Of a stretch of DNA of 64,000 bases, positions 43,099 to 53,092 are shown piece after piece. The DNA is taken from assembly GCA_023414875.1 (NCBI GenBank), contig JAEZMV010000016.1, forward strand, positions 124,001 through 188,000. Reading direction: 5' to 3'. The position numbers and the translations under genes were made by a program. The notes under the pieces were generated by a model that was not told where the DNA came from, made no database searches, and saw nothing but the letters and a program-made list of their open reading frames with translations. The DNA comes from Bacillota bacterium. GTDB lineage: Bacteria; Bacillota; Clostridia; Lachnospirales; Lachnospiraceae. How positions within the stretch are numbered: the first letter of the stretch is position 1; each line of letters starts with the position of its first letter.

Positions 43099-44382
43099 TT
43101 ATCCTAAGATATTTTCACTGCAATACCTGATTTTCGCACCTAAAATCGATAAATCTCTGCAGATATCTTCATATCCTCGTTCAATATAGGTGGCATCACA
43201 AACAATCGTTTTATCTTTTGCAGTGAGACCTGCTATAACAAGTGCCGCTCCACCTCTTAAATCATGTGCATGAACAACTGCACCATGTAATTGCTTTACA
43301 CCGGTAATAATTGCTTTATTACCTTCTGCTTCTAGACGGATATCTGATCCCATTTTCATAAGTTCGTCAACATTTTGATAACGCGATTCAAATATTTCTT
43401 CCATAATAGTACTTTTCCCCTCGGCCAAGCATAATACAGACATAAGCTGCGACTGCATGTCGGTCGGGAAGCCGGGATACGGTTGAGTTTTTAATAACTC
43501 TATTGGTAATGGTCTATTACTATTACTAATTTTGACCACATCCTCCATGGTTTCAATATTACAACCTGTTTTTTTCAGTATTCTTATCGTTGAATCTAAT
43601 TGTCTGCATGGGGTATTTCTTAGTACTGCATCACCTTGTGTAGCCGCAATCGCTGCCATATATGTTCCTGCAACAATTCGATCAGGAGAAAGCTGAAATT
43701 CTGCATCGTGTAAATGTTTTACCCCTTCCACTTCAATAAAGGCCGAGCCCTTCCCACAAATCCTTGCACCTGCTTCAATCAGATAATTACAAACCTCAAT
43801 TATTTCCGGCTCTCGTGCTGCATTGAAAATTCTTGTGACACCTTCAGAAAGTACTGCCGTTAATATCACATTTTGGGTAGCTCCAACACTCGGAAACTCA
43901 AGAAAAATATCATTTCCAAGAATTTTATTGGTATAGCAGTGTATGATACAATCATCATCTCCTAAATACTCCTGTACTACATTCATCTTTTTAATAGCAT
44001 TTAGATGATAATCAATCGGACGTTTTCCAATGGAACATCCACCCGGATAAGCAATGGTAACCTCATGAAATCTTCCAAGGATTGCTCCCAGGAACAGAAT
44101 AGAGCTTCGCATTTTCCGAACAGAATCCTCTGATACGTGAGTTACGTACGCCGTACTGCTGTCTACAATTAAGGTATTTCCATCCCAGGAAATCTTGCAT
44201 CCCAATTCCTCAAGTATTTTTATCATATGGAACACATCAAGTATTTTAGGGCAATTCTTAAGTTTGGAGATCCCTTTATTCAAAATAGTAGCAGCAATAA
44301 CAGGTAATGCTGCATTCTTTGAACCTTGTATTTTTAGCTCACCCTTTAATTGCTCTCCGCCGATGACCTCGATACTCGACAT
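43099..44382 (-). CDS. murA: UDP-GlcNAc 1-carboxyvinyltransferase MurA
   Basis: MurA catalyses the first committed step of peptidoglycan synthesis, transfer of enolpyruvate to UDP-GlcNAc. The 427-residue enzyme has the substrate motif GSKNAALP and the fosfomycin-target loop PGGCSIGKRP with catalytic C116. The start follows GAGGTG. It is transcribed between the SEDS protein and divIB genes. Confidence 0.97.
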   Translation of the reverse strand: MSSIEVIGGEQLKGELKIQGSKNAALPVIAATILNKGISKLKNCPKILDVFHMIKILEELGCKISWDGNTLIVDSSTAYVTHVSEDSVRKMRSSILFLGAILGRFHEVTIAYPGGCSIGKRPIDYHLNAIKKMNVVQEYLGDDDCIIHCYTNKILGNDIFLEFPSVGATQNVILTAVLSEGVTRIFNAAREPEIIEVCNYLIEAGARICGKGSAFIEVEGVKHLHDAEFQLSPDRIVAGTYMAAIAATQGDAVLRNTPCRQLDSTIRILKKTGCNIETMEDVVKISNSNRPLPIELLKTQPYPGFPTDMQSQLMSVLCLAEGKSTIMEEIFESRYQNVDELMKMGSDIRLEAEGNKAIITGVKQLHGAVVHAHDLRGGAALVIAGLTAKDKTIVCDATYIERGYEDICRDLSILGAKIRYCSENILG

Positions 44383-44450
44383 AGCACACCTCAGACATGA
44401 AGGAAATATACTACTACTATATGAATTCCTATTTGTCCGCGTGAATCACG

Positions 44451-45596
44451 CTATCGTTCCCCTTTAATCTGGTTCGAAACGCTTAAAACAATTCCCATTT
44501 CAAAGAGTATAACCATGACGGAGCTTCCTCCGTAACTGATAAAAGGAAGTGTATTACCGGTGGAAGGAATGGTGTTTGTAACAACCGCAATATTGATGAT
44601 AACCTGAACTGCGATGTGAGCCAGTACTCCGGTAGCGATTAAGCCACCATATAAATCTGTGGAATTTATAGCAATGATAAAAATACGCCATATAACTAAT
44701 ATAAATAAAAGGATTAGTGCAAAGGCTCCGAAAAGTCCTAACTCTTCGCAGATAACCGAGAATATCATATCGTTGTGGGACTCCGGAATAAATCCCAGCT
44801 TCTGCATGCTCTCACCAAGTCCTTTACCAAAGATTCCTCCTGAGGCTATTGCATATAAGCCTTGAAGAATCTGATATCCATTATCCGCAGTTTCCACATT
44901 AAGCCATGCATCAATACGGTCGGAACGGTAGGAATTAAAGAAAAATATAAATACGGCACCCAGTCCGGCCAGAAGCAGCCCTATAATTACGAAGTATGCC
45001 TTCTTTTTACTTGCTACAAAACAGATAGAAACCATGATAACTGCAATAATAATCGCAGTTGAAAGGTTTGCTACTACAATTAATCCAAGAAGTGGTGCTA
45101 TAAATAAGCAAATCCTTAAAAACCCGGTGAATTTATCAAGCTTCTTTGGTGCAACATTAACTATGTAAGCAGTAAACAAAATAACCGCAATTTTTGTTAA
45201 TTCTGAAGGTTGGAAGCGTCCGAGTGATCCCATATCGATCCAGCGCTTTGAACCTTTTGTTTCATCTCCAAAAACGAGTACATAGGTTTGGAGAACTAAG
45301 CACAAGACATATAATATGGTCAGAGGCCTCAATTTAATAATCGGTATTTTTTTTGCATAGATCCGGTAGTCTATTTTAGATACAAAAATCATAACTATAA
45401 TTCCTGCACCTGCAAACAAGGCCTGCCTTTCCAGAAAATGCGTTGGATTACCGTAAAGTCTTTGCGCATTATATGAGCTGGTACTATAAATCATAACTAA
45501 TCCAAAGCATACAAGAAAGATAATCAAAAATAGTAGGCTATAGTCATAGTAGCTATGCATTTTTCTTTTATTCACTTCACCTGCAGTTTTGCCCAT
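44451..45596 (-). CDS. SEDS glycan polymerase FtsW/SpoVE
   Basis: A polytopic SEDS-family lipid II polymerase of 381 residues with about ten membrane segments. Conserved motifs include GSKRWID and FQPSELTKIA near the middle and SVICEELGLFGAF and PFISYGGSS near the end. It pairs with a class B PBP, two of which are upstream in this cluster. Whether it serves vegetative division (FtsW) or spore cortex (SpoVE) cannot be decided here; the position matches spoVE in Bacillus. Confidence 0.93.
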   Translation of the reverse strand: MGKTAGEVNKRKMHSYYDYSLLFLIIFLVCFGLVMIYSTSSYNAQRLYGNPTHFLERQALFAGAGIIVMIFVSKIDYRIYAKKIPIIKLRPLTILYVLCLVLQTYVLVFGDETKGSKRWIDMGSLGRFQPSELTKIAVILFTAYIVNVAPKKLDKFTGFLRICLFIAPLLGLIVVANLSTAIIIAVIMVSICFVASKKKAYFVIIGLLLAGLGAVFIFFFNSYRSDRIDAWLNVETADNGYQILQGLYAIASGGIFGKGLGESMQKLGFIPESHNDMIFSVICEELGLFGAFALILLFILVIWRIFIIAINSTDLYGGLIATGVLAHIAVQVIINIAVVTNTIPSTGNTLPFISYGGSSVMVILFEMGIVLSVSNQIKGER

Positions 45597-45640
45597 AGCT
45601 TCTCTCCTACCTACATGATGGATTTACAAGTCATTTTGTT

Positions 45641-46996
45641 TCAAAGCATCTCTCTGACATATTCTTTAAAAATTTTACCGCGCTGTTCGAAGTTTTCAAA
45701 CATATCCCAACTTGCGCAAGCGGGAGAAAGTAGTACCGCATCTCCTGAGACTGCCTTTTGGGCACTGATTTTAACCGCTTCGTGGAGATCCTTTACGATT
45801 ATAATATTATGAAAGCCATGTTGTAATGCAGTACGTGCAATTTGCTCTCTTGTCTGGCCAAATAATATCAAGTATTTCACTTTTCCATCAAAGGCTTTAA
45901 TCCAATCATCAAATGAACTGTTCTTATCATAACCGCCTCCTATCAAGATGGTAGGTGAATTCATTGCTTGGATTGCCCGAATGGAAGCATCGGGGTTTGT
46001 ACCCTTGGAGTCATTATAGTAGGTTACTCCTCCTATTGTCTCCACATATTCAATTCTATGTTCAACTGCCTGAAAATTAACAACTGCCTTACGGATTATT
46101 TCAATCGGTATTCCCAAGGTAATAGCAATTCCCACAGCAGCCATTACATTTTCATAGTTATGTTTTCCTAAAACACGTAACTCCTTCACATTACAGATAA
46201 ACTGCTTTTCTCCATGTTCAGCAAAAACGATATCTTCGTTCTCCAGGTATAACCCTTCCTGAAGGCGCCTCATACTGCTAAAAAACATTACTCTTGCGGG
46301 TATCCTGTCTGCCAGGGCTCTTAAGCTCTCATCTTCATAATTGAGGATGCATAGGTCCGACTCCTCCTGATTAAGGGTAATTCTTTCTTTCATAGCTATG
46401 TAATTATCCATCGTGTAATGACGGTCTAAATGATCCGGAGTAATATTTAAAATAACACTGATCTCCGGCCTGAATTTATGAATCGTCTCCAGTTGAAAGC
46501 TGCTTAATTCAATAACTATTACTGAATTTTGCGATGTAGTAAGGGCAATATCGGTATATGCATTTCCAATGTTACCCACCACATAAACCTCAGGAAAATA
46601 TGTTTTCATAAGCTCACCGACTAAGGTTGTAGTTGTAGTCTTTCCATTGGTACCGGTGATTCCTATGATCTTACCTTTTGAAATCCGATATGCAAGCTCA
46701 ATTTCTCCCCAAATCGGAATATTCTTTTTCTTGATTCTTAAGATATCCGGCTGATCGGTTGCCACACCCGGACTGATAATTACCAAATCAAGAGTATCTA
46801 TGATTTCCTCCGGCAAAATACCGGTAATCAGCGTAAATTGATCAGTATTGCATTTATCTTTCAAATTATCTTTTTTCAGATTTGTATTGCTATCATATAA
46901 AATGATATCAGCTTCCAGCTTTCGTAACAACCCGGTTGCAGAGATACCGCTTTTAGCGGCCCCATAAACCAAAACCTTTTTATCCTTAAACTGCAT
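45641..46996 (-). CDS. murD: UDP-MurNAc-L-Ala:D-Glu ligase MurD
   Basis: MurD adds D-glutamate to the peptidoglycan precursor. The 451-residue enzyme has the N-terminal UDP-binding domain, the ATP motif GTNGKT at 115-120, the Mur ligase motif LNITPDHLDRH and the C-terminal domain beginning near VEHRIEYVE. The start at 46996 follows GGAGG; the frame extends 63 bases upstream into the mraY end without a ribosome site. Confidence 0.97.
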   Translation of the reverse strand: MQFKDKKVLVYGAAKSGISATGLLRKLEADIILYDSNTNLKKDNLKDKCNTDQFTLITGILPEEIIDTLDLVIISPGVATDQPDILRIKKKNIPIWGEIELAYRISKGKIIGITGTNGKTTTTTLVGELMKTYFPEVYVVGNIGNAYTDIALTTSQNSVIVIELSSFQLETIHKFRPEISVILNITPDHLDRHYTMDNYIAMKERITLNQEESDLCILNYEDESLRALADRIPARVMFFSSMRRLQEGLYLENEDIVFAEHGEKQFICNVKELRVLGKHNYENVMAAVGIAITLGIPIEIIRKAVVNFQAVEHRIEYVETIGGVTYYNDSKGTNPDASIRAIQAMNSPTILIGGGYDKNSSFDDWIKAFDGKVKYLILFGQTREQIARTALQHGFHNIIIVKDLHEAVKISAQKAVSGDAVLLSPACASWDMFENFEQRGKIFKEYVREML

Positions 46997-47036
46997 ACAG
47001 CTCCTCCAAAAAAAGTTGAAAGATTTCAATATTAAA

Positions 47037-48005
47037 TTAGTCAATACCCATGAGTGCAATCAAGCAAAGAATTGTTGTAATAATAGAAAATACCGCAACA
47101 ACTCTGGTCTCAGACCAGCCCATCAGCTCAAAATGATGATGGATCGGCGCCATTTTAAAGAAGCGCTTTCCCCCGGTTAATTTGAAGTAACTTACCTGGA
47201 TCATAACGGATAGGACCTCTATCAGATATATGGCTGCTACGATCAATATAAAGATCGGCATCTGTAGCATATAAGCTGTTATAGCAACAAAACCACCTAA
47301 GGCTAACGATCCGGTATCACCCATGAATACCTTTGCCGGATATACATTATACAGTAAGAAGGCTAGTAAGCTTCCTGCAACTGCTCCGGTAATTGGTGAA
47401 ATATCACTCTTCATTGCGATTGCTACAACTGAGAAGAAGGTTGCTATCAGCAGGGTAACACTGGACTCCAATCCGTCTAAACCATCTGTAAAATTTGATC
47501 CATTTACTGTTCCAAGTACAAAGATAAAGAAGAACGGTACAAACAGAAAGGATGCATCCATATACTTTCCTCCGGAGAACGGAATTAGCATAGAAGTACC
47601 AACATCTGTAAAGTTTACCAGATAATAACCTAGAATTGCTGTTACCAGTATCTGACCCAACAGTTTTTGCCAAGCCCTTAGTCCCATGGAGCGTTTCATT
47701 ACCACTTTTATGTAATCGTCCATAAAACCAATGATACCAAAACCAATCGTAGCAAATAAAACCGGAGCAATTCCTTTGAAATCTTTTATATAAATCAAAG
47801 AAGTGATTGAAATGCTGATTACAATTACAATACCGCCCATTGTAGGTGTACCTGATTTTTTTTGATGCGATTGGGGTCCCTCTTCTCTGATCGTCTGCCC
47901 AAATTTCAATTTCTTTAAAAAAGGAATTAAGAGTGGACATAATATCGCGCATACTCCAAAGGATATGATAACAGGTAAAACCACTTTAAAATCTGAGAAG
48001 TTCAT
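47037..48005 (-). CDS. mraY: Phospho-MurNAc-pentapeptide transferase MraY
   Basis: MraY makes lipid I on the inner face of the membrane. The 322-residue protein has about ten membrane segments with the family motifs SHQKKSGTPTMGGIV, NFTDGLDGL, FMGDTGSLALGG and the C-terminal MAPIHHHFEL. The start at 48005 follows GGAGG by 5 bases. It has its own promoter in the 269-base gap after the SpoVD-like PBP. Confidence 0.98.
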   Translation of the reverse strand: MNFSDFKVVLPVIISFGVCAILCPLLIPFLKKLKFGQTIREEGPQSHQKKSGTPTMGGIVIVISISITSLIYIKDFKGIAPVLFATIGFGIIGFMDDYIKVVMKRSMGLRAWQKLLGQILVTAILGYYLVNFTDVGTSMLIPFSGGKYMDASFLFVPFFFIFVLGTVNGSNFTDGLDGLESSVTLLIATFFSVVAIAMKSDISPITGAVAGSLLAFLLYNVYPAKVFMGDTGSLALGGFVAITAYMLQMPIFILIVAAIYLIEVLSVMIQVSYFKLTGGKRFFKMAPIHHHFELMGWSETRVVAVFSIITTILCLIALMGID

Positions 48006-48088
48006 AGTATCCTCCATCTACGTGCTTTTTACACGTTCTCGGCTTTATTTCTTATGTATTAATCATTTGTTCTCTTATTAACTAGGTT

Positions 48089-48117
48089 ATTATACTTTAT
48101 AACATTTCAAAAAACAA
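48089..48117 (-). promoter_or_regulatory. Candidate mraY promoter
   Basis: On the minus strand TTGTTT (48112-48117) and a perfect TATAAT (48089-48094) are 17 bases apart, some 85 bases upstream of mraY, within the gap after the spoVD-like gene. It would allow the mraY-murD-SEDS-murA-divIB half of the cluster to be transcribed alone. Confidence 0.6.
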
Positions 48118-48274
48118 TACCGGGTAATAGAAATATATTATCATTTTTGAATCGATAATATTTCAGTATTTATTACCTCTTCGAGCTGTATTTTATACCA
48201 GTATTATGTTCTATCATGACAAAAATATTATTCTAAAATCACATGATCATATTAATTGATTTTTATTGCCGTAT

Positions 48275-50227
48275 TTAGTTGCTATAGTACAATATCAAAT
48301 CGCTGTCCTTCTCAACTGTTTCACCGGGAAGGGGAAATTGTTCAATTACTGTATCTCCTTCTCCTAAGGGATATAACTCACCAAAATCATATATTTTTAA
48401 CAGATCCTTTACCTCTTTCCTCGTTTTACCTACAAAATCAGGAACCTGGAAGGATCCAATGTTGTATTCTTTAATTTCTGTCTCCGAATATTGGGCTTCA
48501 ATACCCATGTAAGGAAGTATATTATCAAACAATTCAGCTATGACTGGAGCCGCAATCGTGCCACCGTAATAAATTCCGGTTGGTTCATCAATCAAAACCA
48601 AGGCTATTACCTGAGGATCATTTGCAGGTGCAAATCCTATAAAGGAGGATATGTATTTACCAGTTCTTCTGGGGAGTTTTTCAGAAGTAGCAGTTTTACC
48701 GCCAATTCGAAATCCAGGAAGATAAGCTCTTTTTCCTGTTCCGTCAGAAACGACTGACTCTAGAAGCATTTTCATCGTTTCACTGGTTTCCTTTGAAATC
48801 GCACTATTCGAGGTTGGATAATCCAGCGCCTGAATTTTAGTGCCATCCGGTGTTCTTATATCAACACCAAGATGTGGGGTTACTAGGGTACCTCCGTTTA
48901 TAACTGCACTTGTTGCGGTTAATAGCTGTAATGGTGTAATTTGGAAGGATTGGCCAAAGGACATGGTTGCTAATTCAACTGCTTTGATTATATCCTTCTT
49001 ATGCATGATGGAATTAGCTTCTCCGGGAAGATCTATTCCTGTCTTTTGAAAGAGTCCCAGCTGGTCATAGTAATAATACATTCTATCTACTCCAACCCTT
49101 GCACCTATTTCCATAAATACCGGGTTACAGGAGTTCTTTATTCCCTCCACAAAGGTTTGGCTTCCATGTCCGCCTGCTTTGTGGCAACGGATGATACGAT
49201 CCTCTACCCTTTTATAGCCAGGACAGAAAAAGTTATCATCAAGCTCCACTACTTTTTCTTGTAATGCAGCGGTTGCTGTAACAATTTTAAATGCAGAACC
49301 CGGTTCATATGTATCACTGATACAGGCATTTCTCCACATTCCATTTAATAGCTCATTCATTTTTTCTGCGCTTAAGGTCTGGCCTGAATACTCCTGTGCA
49401 ATTTGATCAATCAAGGTATAAGGATCATTCAAATTAAATTCCGGTGCATTGACCATGGCATATATTTCACCGTTTTGAGGATTCATTACAATCAGTTTCA
49501 CATTATTTGCATTCTTTGCTTCCATCACCTTAAGTGCAGCCTGTTCCGCATATTGCTGGATATTCACATCCAGGCTTATATATAAATCATTACCGGGCTG
49601 TGGCTCCACTCTGTCCTCAGCAGCATTTTCAATTTCAACACCATATGCTGTGGTTAATGTCAGAATGGTTCCATCAATGCCTTTTAAGAATTTATCATAT
49701 TTTACTTCCAGTCCGATGACTCCCTGGTTATCACTACCTGTAAATCCAATTACCTTTGAAGCAAGAGCTGCATATGGGTAGAAACGTTTATAGTCTTCGT
49801 CCACCATAACTCCATCCAAATCAAATTCTCTGATTTTATCTGCAATATCCTTGTCAACATTGGATTTAATCTTTTCAATGGAGGAGTTTTTCTCTACTCT
49901 TTTTCTAACCTTCTCTTCACTTAAGCCTAACTGTTCGGATAAAACCTGTATCACTCGTTCGGGATCCTTGATCTGTGCATGTATGACTGAAACCGTACAA
50001 ACCGGTTTATTTGTTGCTATTAAGGTTCCTTGACGATCGTAAATTCTACCACGCTCAGCTTTAATTACACGCTCTCTTTCATGGAGCGCTTCTGCTCTAG
50101 CAGCATATTCCTCTGATTTAAAAATCATCAGATACCCAAGTCTTACTGTTAAGCCCAAAGCCGCTATCATGATTATAATTATTACGATAAAGACATTTCT
50201 TTTATTATATGTTCTGTTTCTGGCCAT
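48275..50227 (-). CDS. spoVD: SpoVD-like class B penicillin-binding protein
   Basis: A 650-residue transpeptidase with an N-terminal membrane anchor (about residues 11-33), a dimerisation domain, and a transpeptidase domain with SAFK (S311-K314), SCN (366-368) and KTA in GGKTATSEK. One C-terminal PASTA domain (about 592-650, VPDFVGKTRKEVKDLL) is typical of SpoVD, the spore cortex PBP. Note KTA rather than KTG in the third motif. It follows the other class B PBP by 68 bases. Confidence 0.9.
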   Translation of the reverse strand: MARNRTYNKRNVFIVIIIIMIAALGLTVRLGYLMIFKSEEYAARAEALHERERVIKAERGRIYDRQGTLIATNKPVCTVSVIHAQIKDPERVIQVLSEQLGLSEEKVRKRVEKNSSIEKIKSNVDKDIADKIREFDLDGVMVDEDYKRFYPYAALASKVIGFTGSDNQGVIGLEVKYDKFLKGIDGTILTLTTAYGVEIENAAEDRVEPQPGNDLYISLDVNIQQYAEQAALKVMEAKNANNVKLIVMNPQNGEIYAMVNAPEFNLNDPYTLIDQIAQEYSGQTLSAEKMNELLNGMWRNACISDTYEPGSAFKIVTATAALQEKVVELDDNFFCPGYKRVEDRIIRCHKAGGHGSQTFVEGIKNSCNPVFMEIGARVGVDRMYYYYDQLGLFQKTGIDLPGEANSIMHKKDIIKAVELATMSFGQSFQITPLQLLTATSAVINGGTLVTPHLGVDIRTPDGTKIQALDYPTSNSAISKETSETMKMLLESVVSDGTGKRAYLPGFRIGGKTATSEKLPRRTGKYISSFIGFAPANDPQVIALVLIDEPTGIYYGGTIAAPVIAELFDNILPYMGIEAQYSETEIKEYNIGSFQVPDFVGKTRKEVKDLLKIYDFGELYPLGEGDTVIEQFPLPGETVEKDSDLILYYSN

Positions 50228-50295
50228 TCAACCATAACCTTACATCACTTATCGTTTCATTTTATTACAAAGGATACGTCTTTATTCATGTATTA

Positions 50296-52473
50296 CTACA
50301 ATGCATCAGGATTAAACTCATCTTCTTCCGAAGTTTCTGTAGTTTCGTTGTCATTTTCTGTAGAATTATCCTCTGTCGATTGTTCCGGAGTATCAGTGTC
50401 ATCCTCTGTACCCGGCTCATTCTCTTGTTCGCCTGATGTGTCTTCTTCCTGAGAAGAATCACCGGTATCATCCTCGGTATTCTCAGGATTGCTATTATCC
50501 TGAGTATCCTCCGTGTTAGAGTTATCTCCTGAATTATCCTGTGTATTTTCGTCCTGCTCAGTATTCTCGCCAGTATCATTGTTATCCTGGGTAGCGTTAT
50601 CGTTCTGTGTATCGGTTCCAGTCTGATCAGCAGTATCTGAACTGTCTTCCTCTGAATCTAAGAGATAATCAATGTCACCATCCGGATATATGCCAAGAGC
50701 TGGTAACACTTCGTTCATGATTCTGCTTGCAAATTTAGTTGCAATTGAACTATCTGCCTGCTTCTCAACATTCTGGGGTTCGTCTACTATAACATATATT
50801 ACGACTTCCGGATTAATTGCAGGGGCGCAGCCTAAGAAGGATACCAAATAGGTTTTAGCTTCTCGGGGATATTTTTGAGCGGTTCCGGTTTTTCCTCCGA
50901 TCGAATACCCGTCAACCTTCGCGTACTTCGCCGTACCTTCTTCTACTGTCCGATACATAGCCTCCTGTATAAATTCTGAGGTTTCTTCGGATACCGTTTG
51001 ACGAATTAGTAATTTATCAAAATCTTTTACAACAGCACCGTTGTCGTTTACTATCCGTTTCATAACATGAGGTTGATAATAATAACCTCCATTCACCAGG
51101 GATGAAAAGGCAGCTGCCATCTGAACCATTGTTGTATTAATAGTCTGTCCAAAACTGCTGGCTGCCATATCAGCAGCAGAAAGCCTGTCTTTCTCGACGA
51201 TAAGACCGGCTGCCTCGCCCGGCAGATCGATGTTCGTCTTCTTTCCAAAACCTAAACCAACCTCATAGTTATAGAAGATTTCTTTGCCTTCACTTGCTAC
51301 TATCTTCATAAGTGCATCGTTACAGGAATGCATCAGGGCTTCTTCCAAGTTCAGTTCCCCATGACCCAATCTGTTACTACATTTGATCGGTTCGGGGTAT
51401 CCCGGTACCATCTCACTTCCATCACAAATAAAGGTACTGTTATTGGAAACAAGATTTTCCTCCAATCCAGCAGCTATGGTTACCGGTTTAAAGGTAGAAC
51501 CGGGTTCAAAGCCGTCGCTGATCGCGTAATTTCTCCAAAGCGCATTTAAGGCTTCCATCTTTTGTTCTTCCGTCATACTATCAATCTCTGACTGCGTATA
51601 GATACCTTCCAAGCTTCTAGGAGTATTTAAATTGTATTCCTGATTTGAAGCCATACCCAGGATATCACCATTGTTCGGATTCATAATGAGTATTCCTATG
51701 TTTTTACTCCCTATCTCCGTATTAAAATCAATAATATGCTTTTGAATGATGCGTTGCACATTGGCATCAATTGTACTGACAACATTATTACCATTCACCG
51801 CTTTTTTAACAATTCGCTCAATATCCAGTTCCGAGTTATAATAACCGTACTCTCTTCCATTGGTTCCATTCAGTACTTCATTATAGTATTCCTCAATACC
51901 CCAATAACCGGTATTATCCGCAGAAGTAAACCCGAGAATATCACAGGCCAAAGTATCATATGGGTAGGTTCTCACATATTCTTTATCAAACCATACACCA
52001 ATGATGTCTTTATCCTTTGATTTTTCCTCGTCAAAGCTTTGAACAACATCATACTTTAAATCTTTTAACACTGTAACATAATGTCTATCCGGATTTTCTT
52101 GTAATATACTTTGCAGCTGCTCGGCATCCATACCAAATACTTTCTGAATGGCATTTATGGTGGGAGTGATATTTTCTTCATTGAGAAGAAGTAGCTTTGC
52201 ATCAAGAATTAAACGATAACGCAGTTCACTCTGTGCAAGAACCGTCCCATTACGATCCATAATAGATCCTCTTTTGTAAGGCAGTACCGAGCTGACATAG
52301 GATTCTCTTGATAGTACTTGCTTCGCATATCGATCTCCATCAGTCTGCATGATATAGATCAACCTACCCATTAAACCAACTAACAACAGTGAAACAACAC
52401 AAAATACAAGCAATAGATTTGCTTGCATTCGTGATGTGAATTTTTTAGTTGTTTTATCGTATGATTTTTCCAT
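50296..52473 (-). CDS. Class B penicillin-binding protein (FtsI/PBP2B type) with acidic tail
   Basis: A 725-residue septal transpeptidase candidate. One membrane anchor (about residues 18-40), the dimerisation domain (PYKRGSIMDRNGTVLA), and catalytic motifs STFK (S326-K329), SCN (in HSCNDAL) and KTG (GGKTGTAQK) are all present. After the catalytic domain, residues 606-725 are an Asp/Glu/Asn/Ser/Thr-rich tail with no Lys or Arg, where PASTA domains often occur. The tail must lie outside the membrane. It follows the ftsL-like gene by 31 bases. Confidence 0.92.
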   Translation of the reverse strand: MEKSYDKTTKKFTSRMQANLLLVFCVVSLLLVGLMGRLIYIMQTDGDRYAKQVLSRESYVSSVLPYKRGSIMDRNGTVLAQSELRYRLILDAKLLLLNEENITPTINAIQKVFGMDAEQLQSILQENPDRHYVTVLKDLKYDVVQSFDEEKSKDKDIIGVWFDKEYVRTYPYDTLACDILGFTSADNTGYWGIEEYYNEVLNGTNGREYGYYNSELDIERIVKKAVNGNNVVSTIDANVQRIIQKHIIDFNTEIGSKNIGILIMNPNNGDILGMASNQEYNLNTPRSLEGIYTQSEIDSMTEEQKMEALNALWRNYAISDGFEPGSTFKPVTIAAGLEENLVSNNSTFICDGSEMVPGYPEPIKCSNRLGHGELNLEEALMHSCNDALMKIVASEGKEIFYNYEVGLGFGKKTNIDLPGEAAGLIVEKDRLSAADMAASSFGQTINTTMVQMAAAFSSLVNGGYYYQPHVMKRIVNDNGAVVKDFDKLLIRQTVSEETSEFIQEAMYRTVEEGTAKYAKVDGYSIGGKTGTAQKYPREAKTYLVSFLGCAPAINPEVVIYVIVDEPQNVEKQADSSIATKFASRIMNEVLPALGIYPDGDIDYLLDSEEDSSDTADQTGTDTQNDNATQDNNDTGENTEQDENTQDNSGDNSNTEDTQDNSNPENTEDDTGDSSQEEDTSGEQENEPGTEDDTDTPEQSTEDNSTENDNETTETSEEDEFNPDAL

Positions 52474-52504
52474 AGTGTCTTATCCTCTTTCACTGATGCA
52501 TCGT

Positions 52505-52990
52505 CTATTCCGGAATATCTTCATACTGTCTAACATAATCTGCTTCACTGCTCTGATAAGAAATAACAGTGTTATTATTCGGATAAACCATCCCAAGCTC
52601 TTCTACAGCTACTTGGTATACATAATTCAAATCATAGGCTGTATTTACAAGATTATAAGCTGCATCATTCTCATTTGTCAACGTGGTTAAATCTTCCTCA
52701 AGTGTAATGATGGCCTTGTCCATCCGGCTGACATTATATTGTAATTTCAAGTAATCCACGCATACATACACGGTAGTAATGACCGCAATTGTAAGAACCA
52801 AAAAGGATGCCAGATTTACTCCGGATAAAGCTTTTGGCTGCCTACGTTCCTGTCTTCGGGGTGAGGGTATCTCATATTGCTGTTCCTCTCTCCTAATATC
52901 CGGCACTACGTTAAGTTTACGTGCAGTGTTTCCCTCAATATAGCTTGTCCTCATATTATCATTATTGTATTGTCTCTTTTTTGCCTCCAT
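52505..52990 (-). CDS. ftsL: FtsL-like division protein
   Basis: A 161-residue bitopic protein at the ftsL position between rsmH and the septal PBP. A polar N-terminus (1-55) with QERRQPKALSG is followed by one membrane segment at about 58-80 and a short coiled coil (LQYNVSRMDKAIITLEEDL). It ends with an acidic tail. FtsL proteins bridge DivIC and DivIB in the divisome. Sequence conservation is low; the call rests on topology and position. Confidence 0.82.
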   Translation of the reverse strand: MEAKKRQYNNDNMRTSYIEGNTARKLNVVPDIRREEQQYEIPSPRRQERRQPKALSGVNLASFLVLTIAVITTVYVCVDYLKLQYNVSRMDKAIITLEEDLTTLTNENDAAYNLVNTAYDLNYVYQVAVEELGMVYPNNNTVISYQSSEADYVRQYEDIPE

Positions 52991-53092
52991 GCAAGAAACC
53001 CCTCTCTACAAGCCTTTTCTAGGATAAAACATTCTCGTATTTCTACGTTGATTTTCCATTCATTTAATTCTTTTCTTTTGCAGTAATGCAAT

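Noticed and set aside
47404..47952. Minus-strand open frame of 182 codons inside mraY
   Set aside because: It is a frame-shifted shadow of MraY with Tyr/Cys/Trp-rich, non-protein-like composition.
50286..50579. Minus-strand frame of 97 codons rich in Ile/Arg/Leu
   Set aside because: It is the shifted frame of the low-complexity acidic tail of the PBP.
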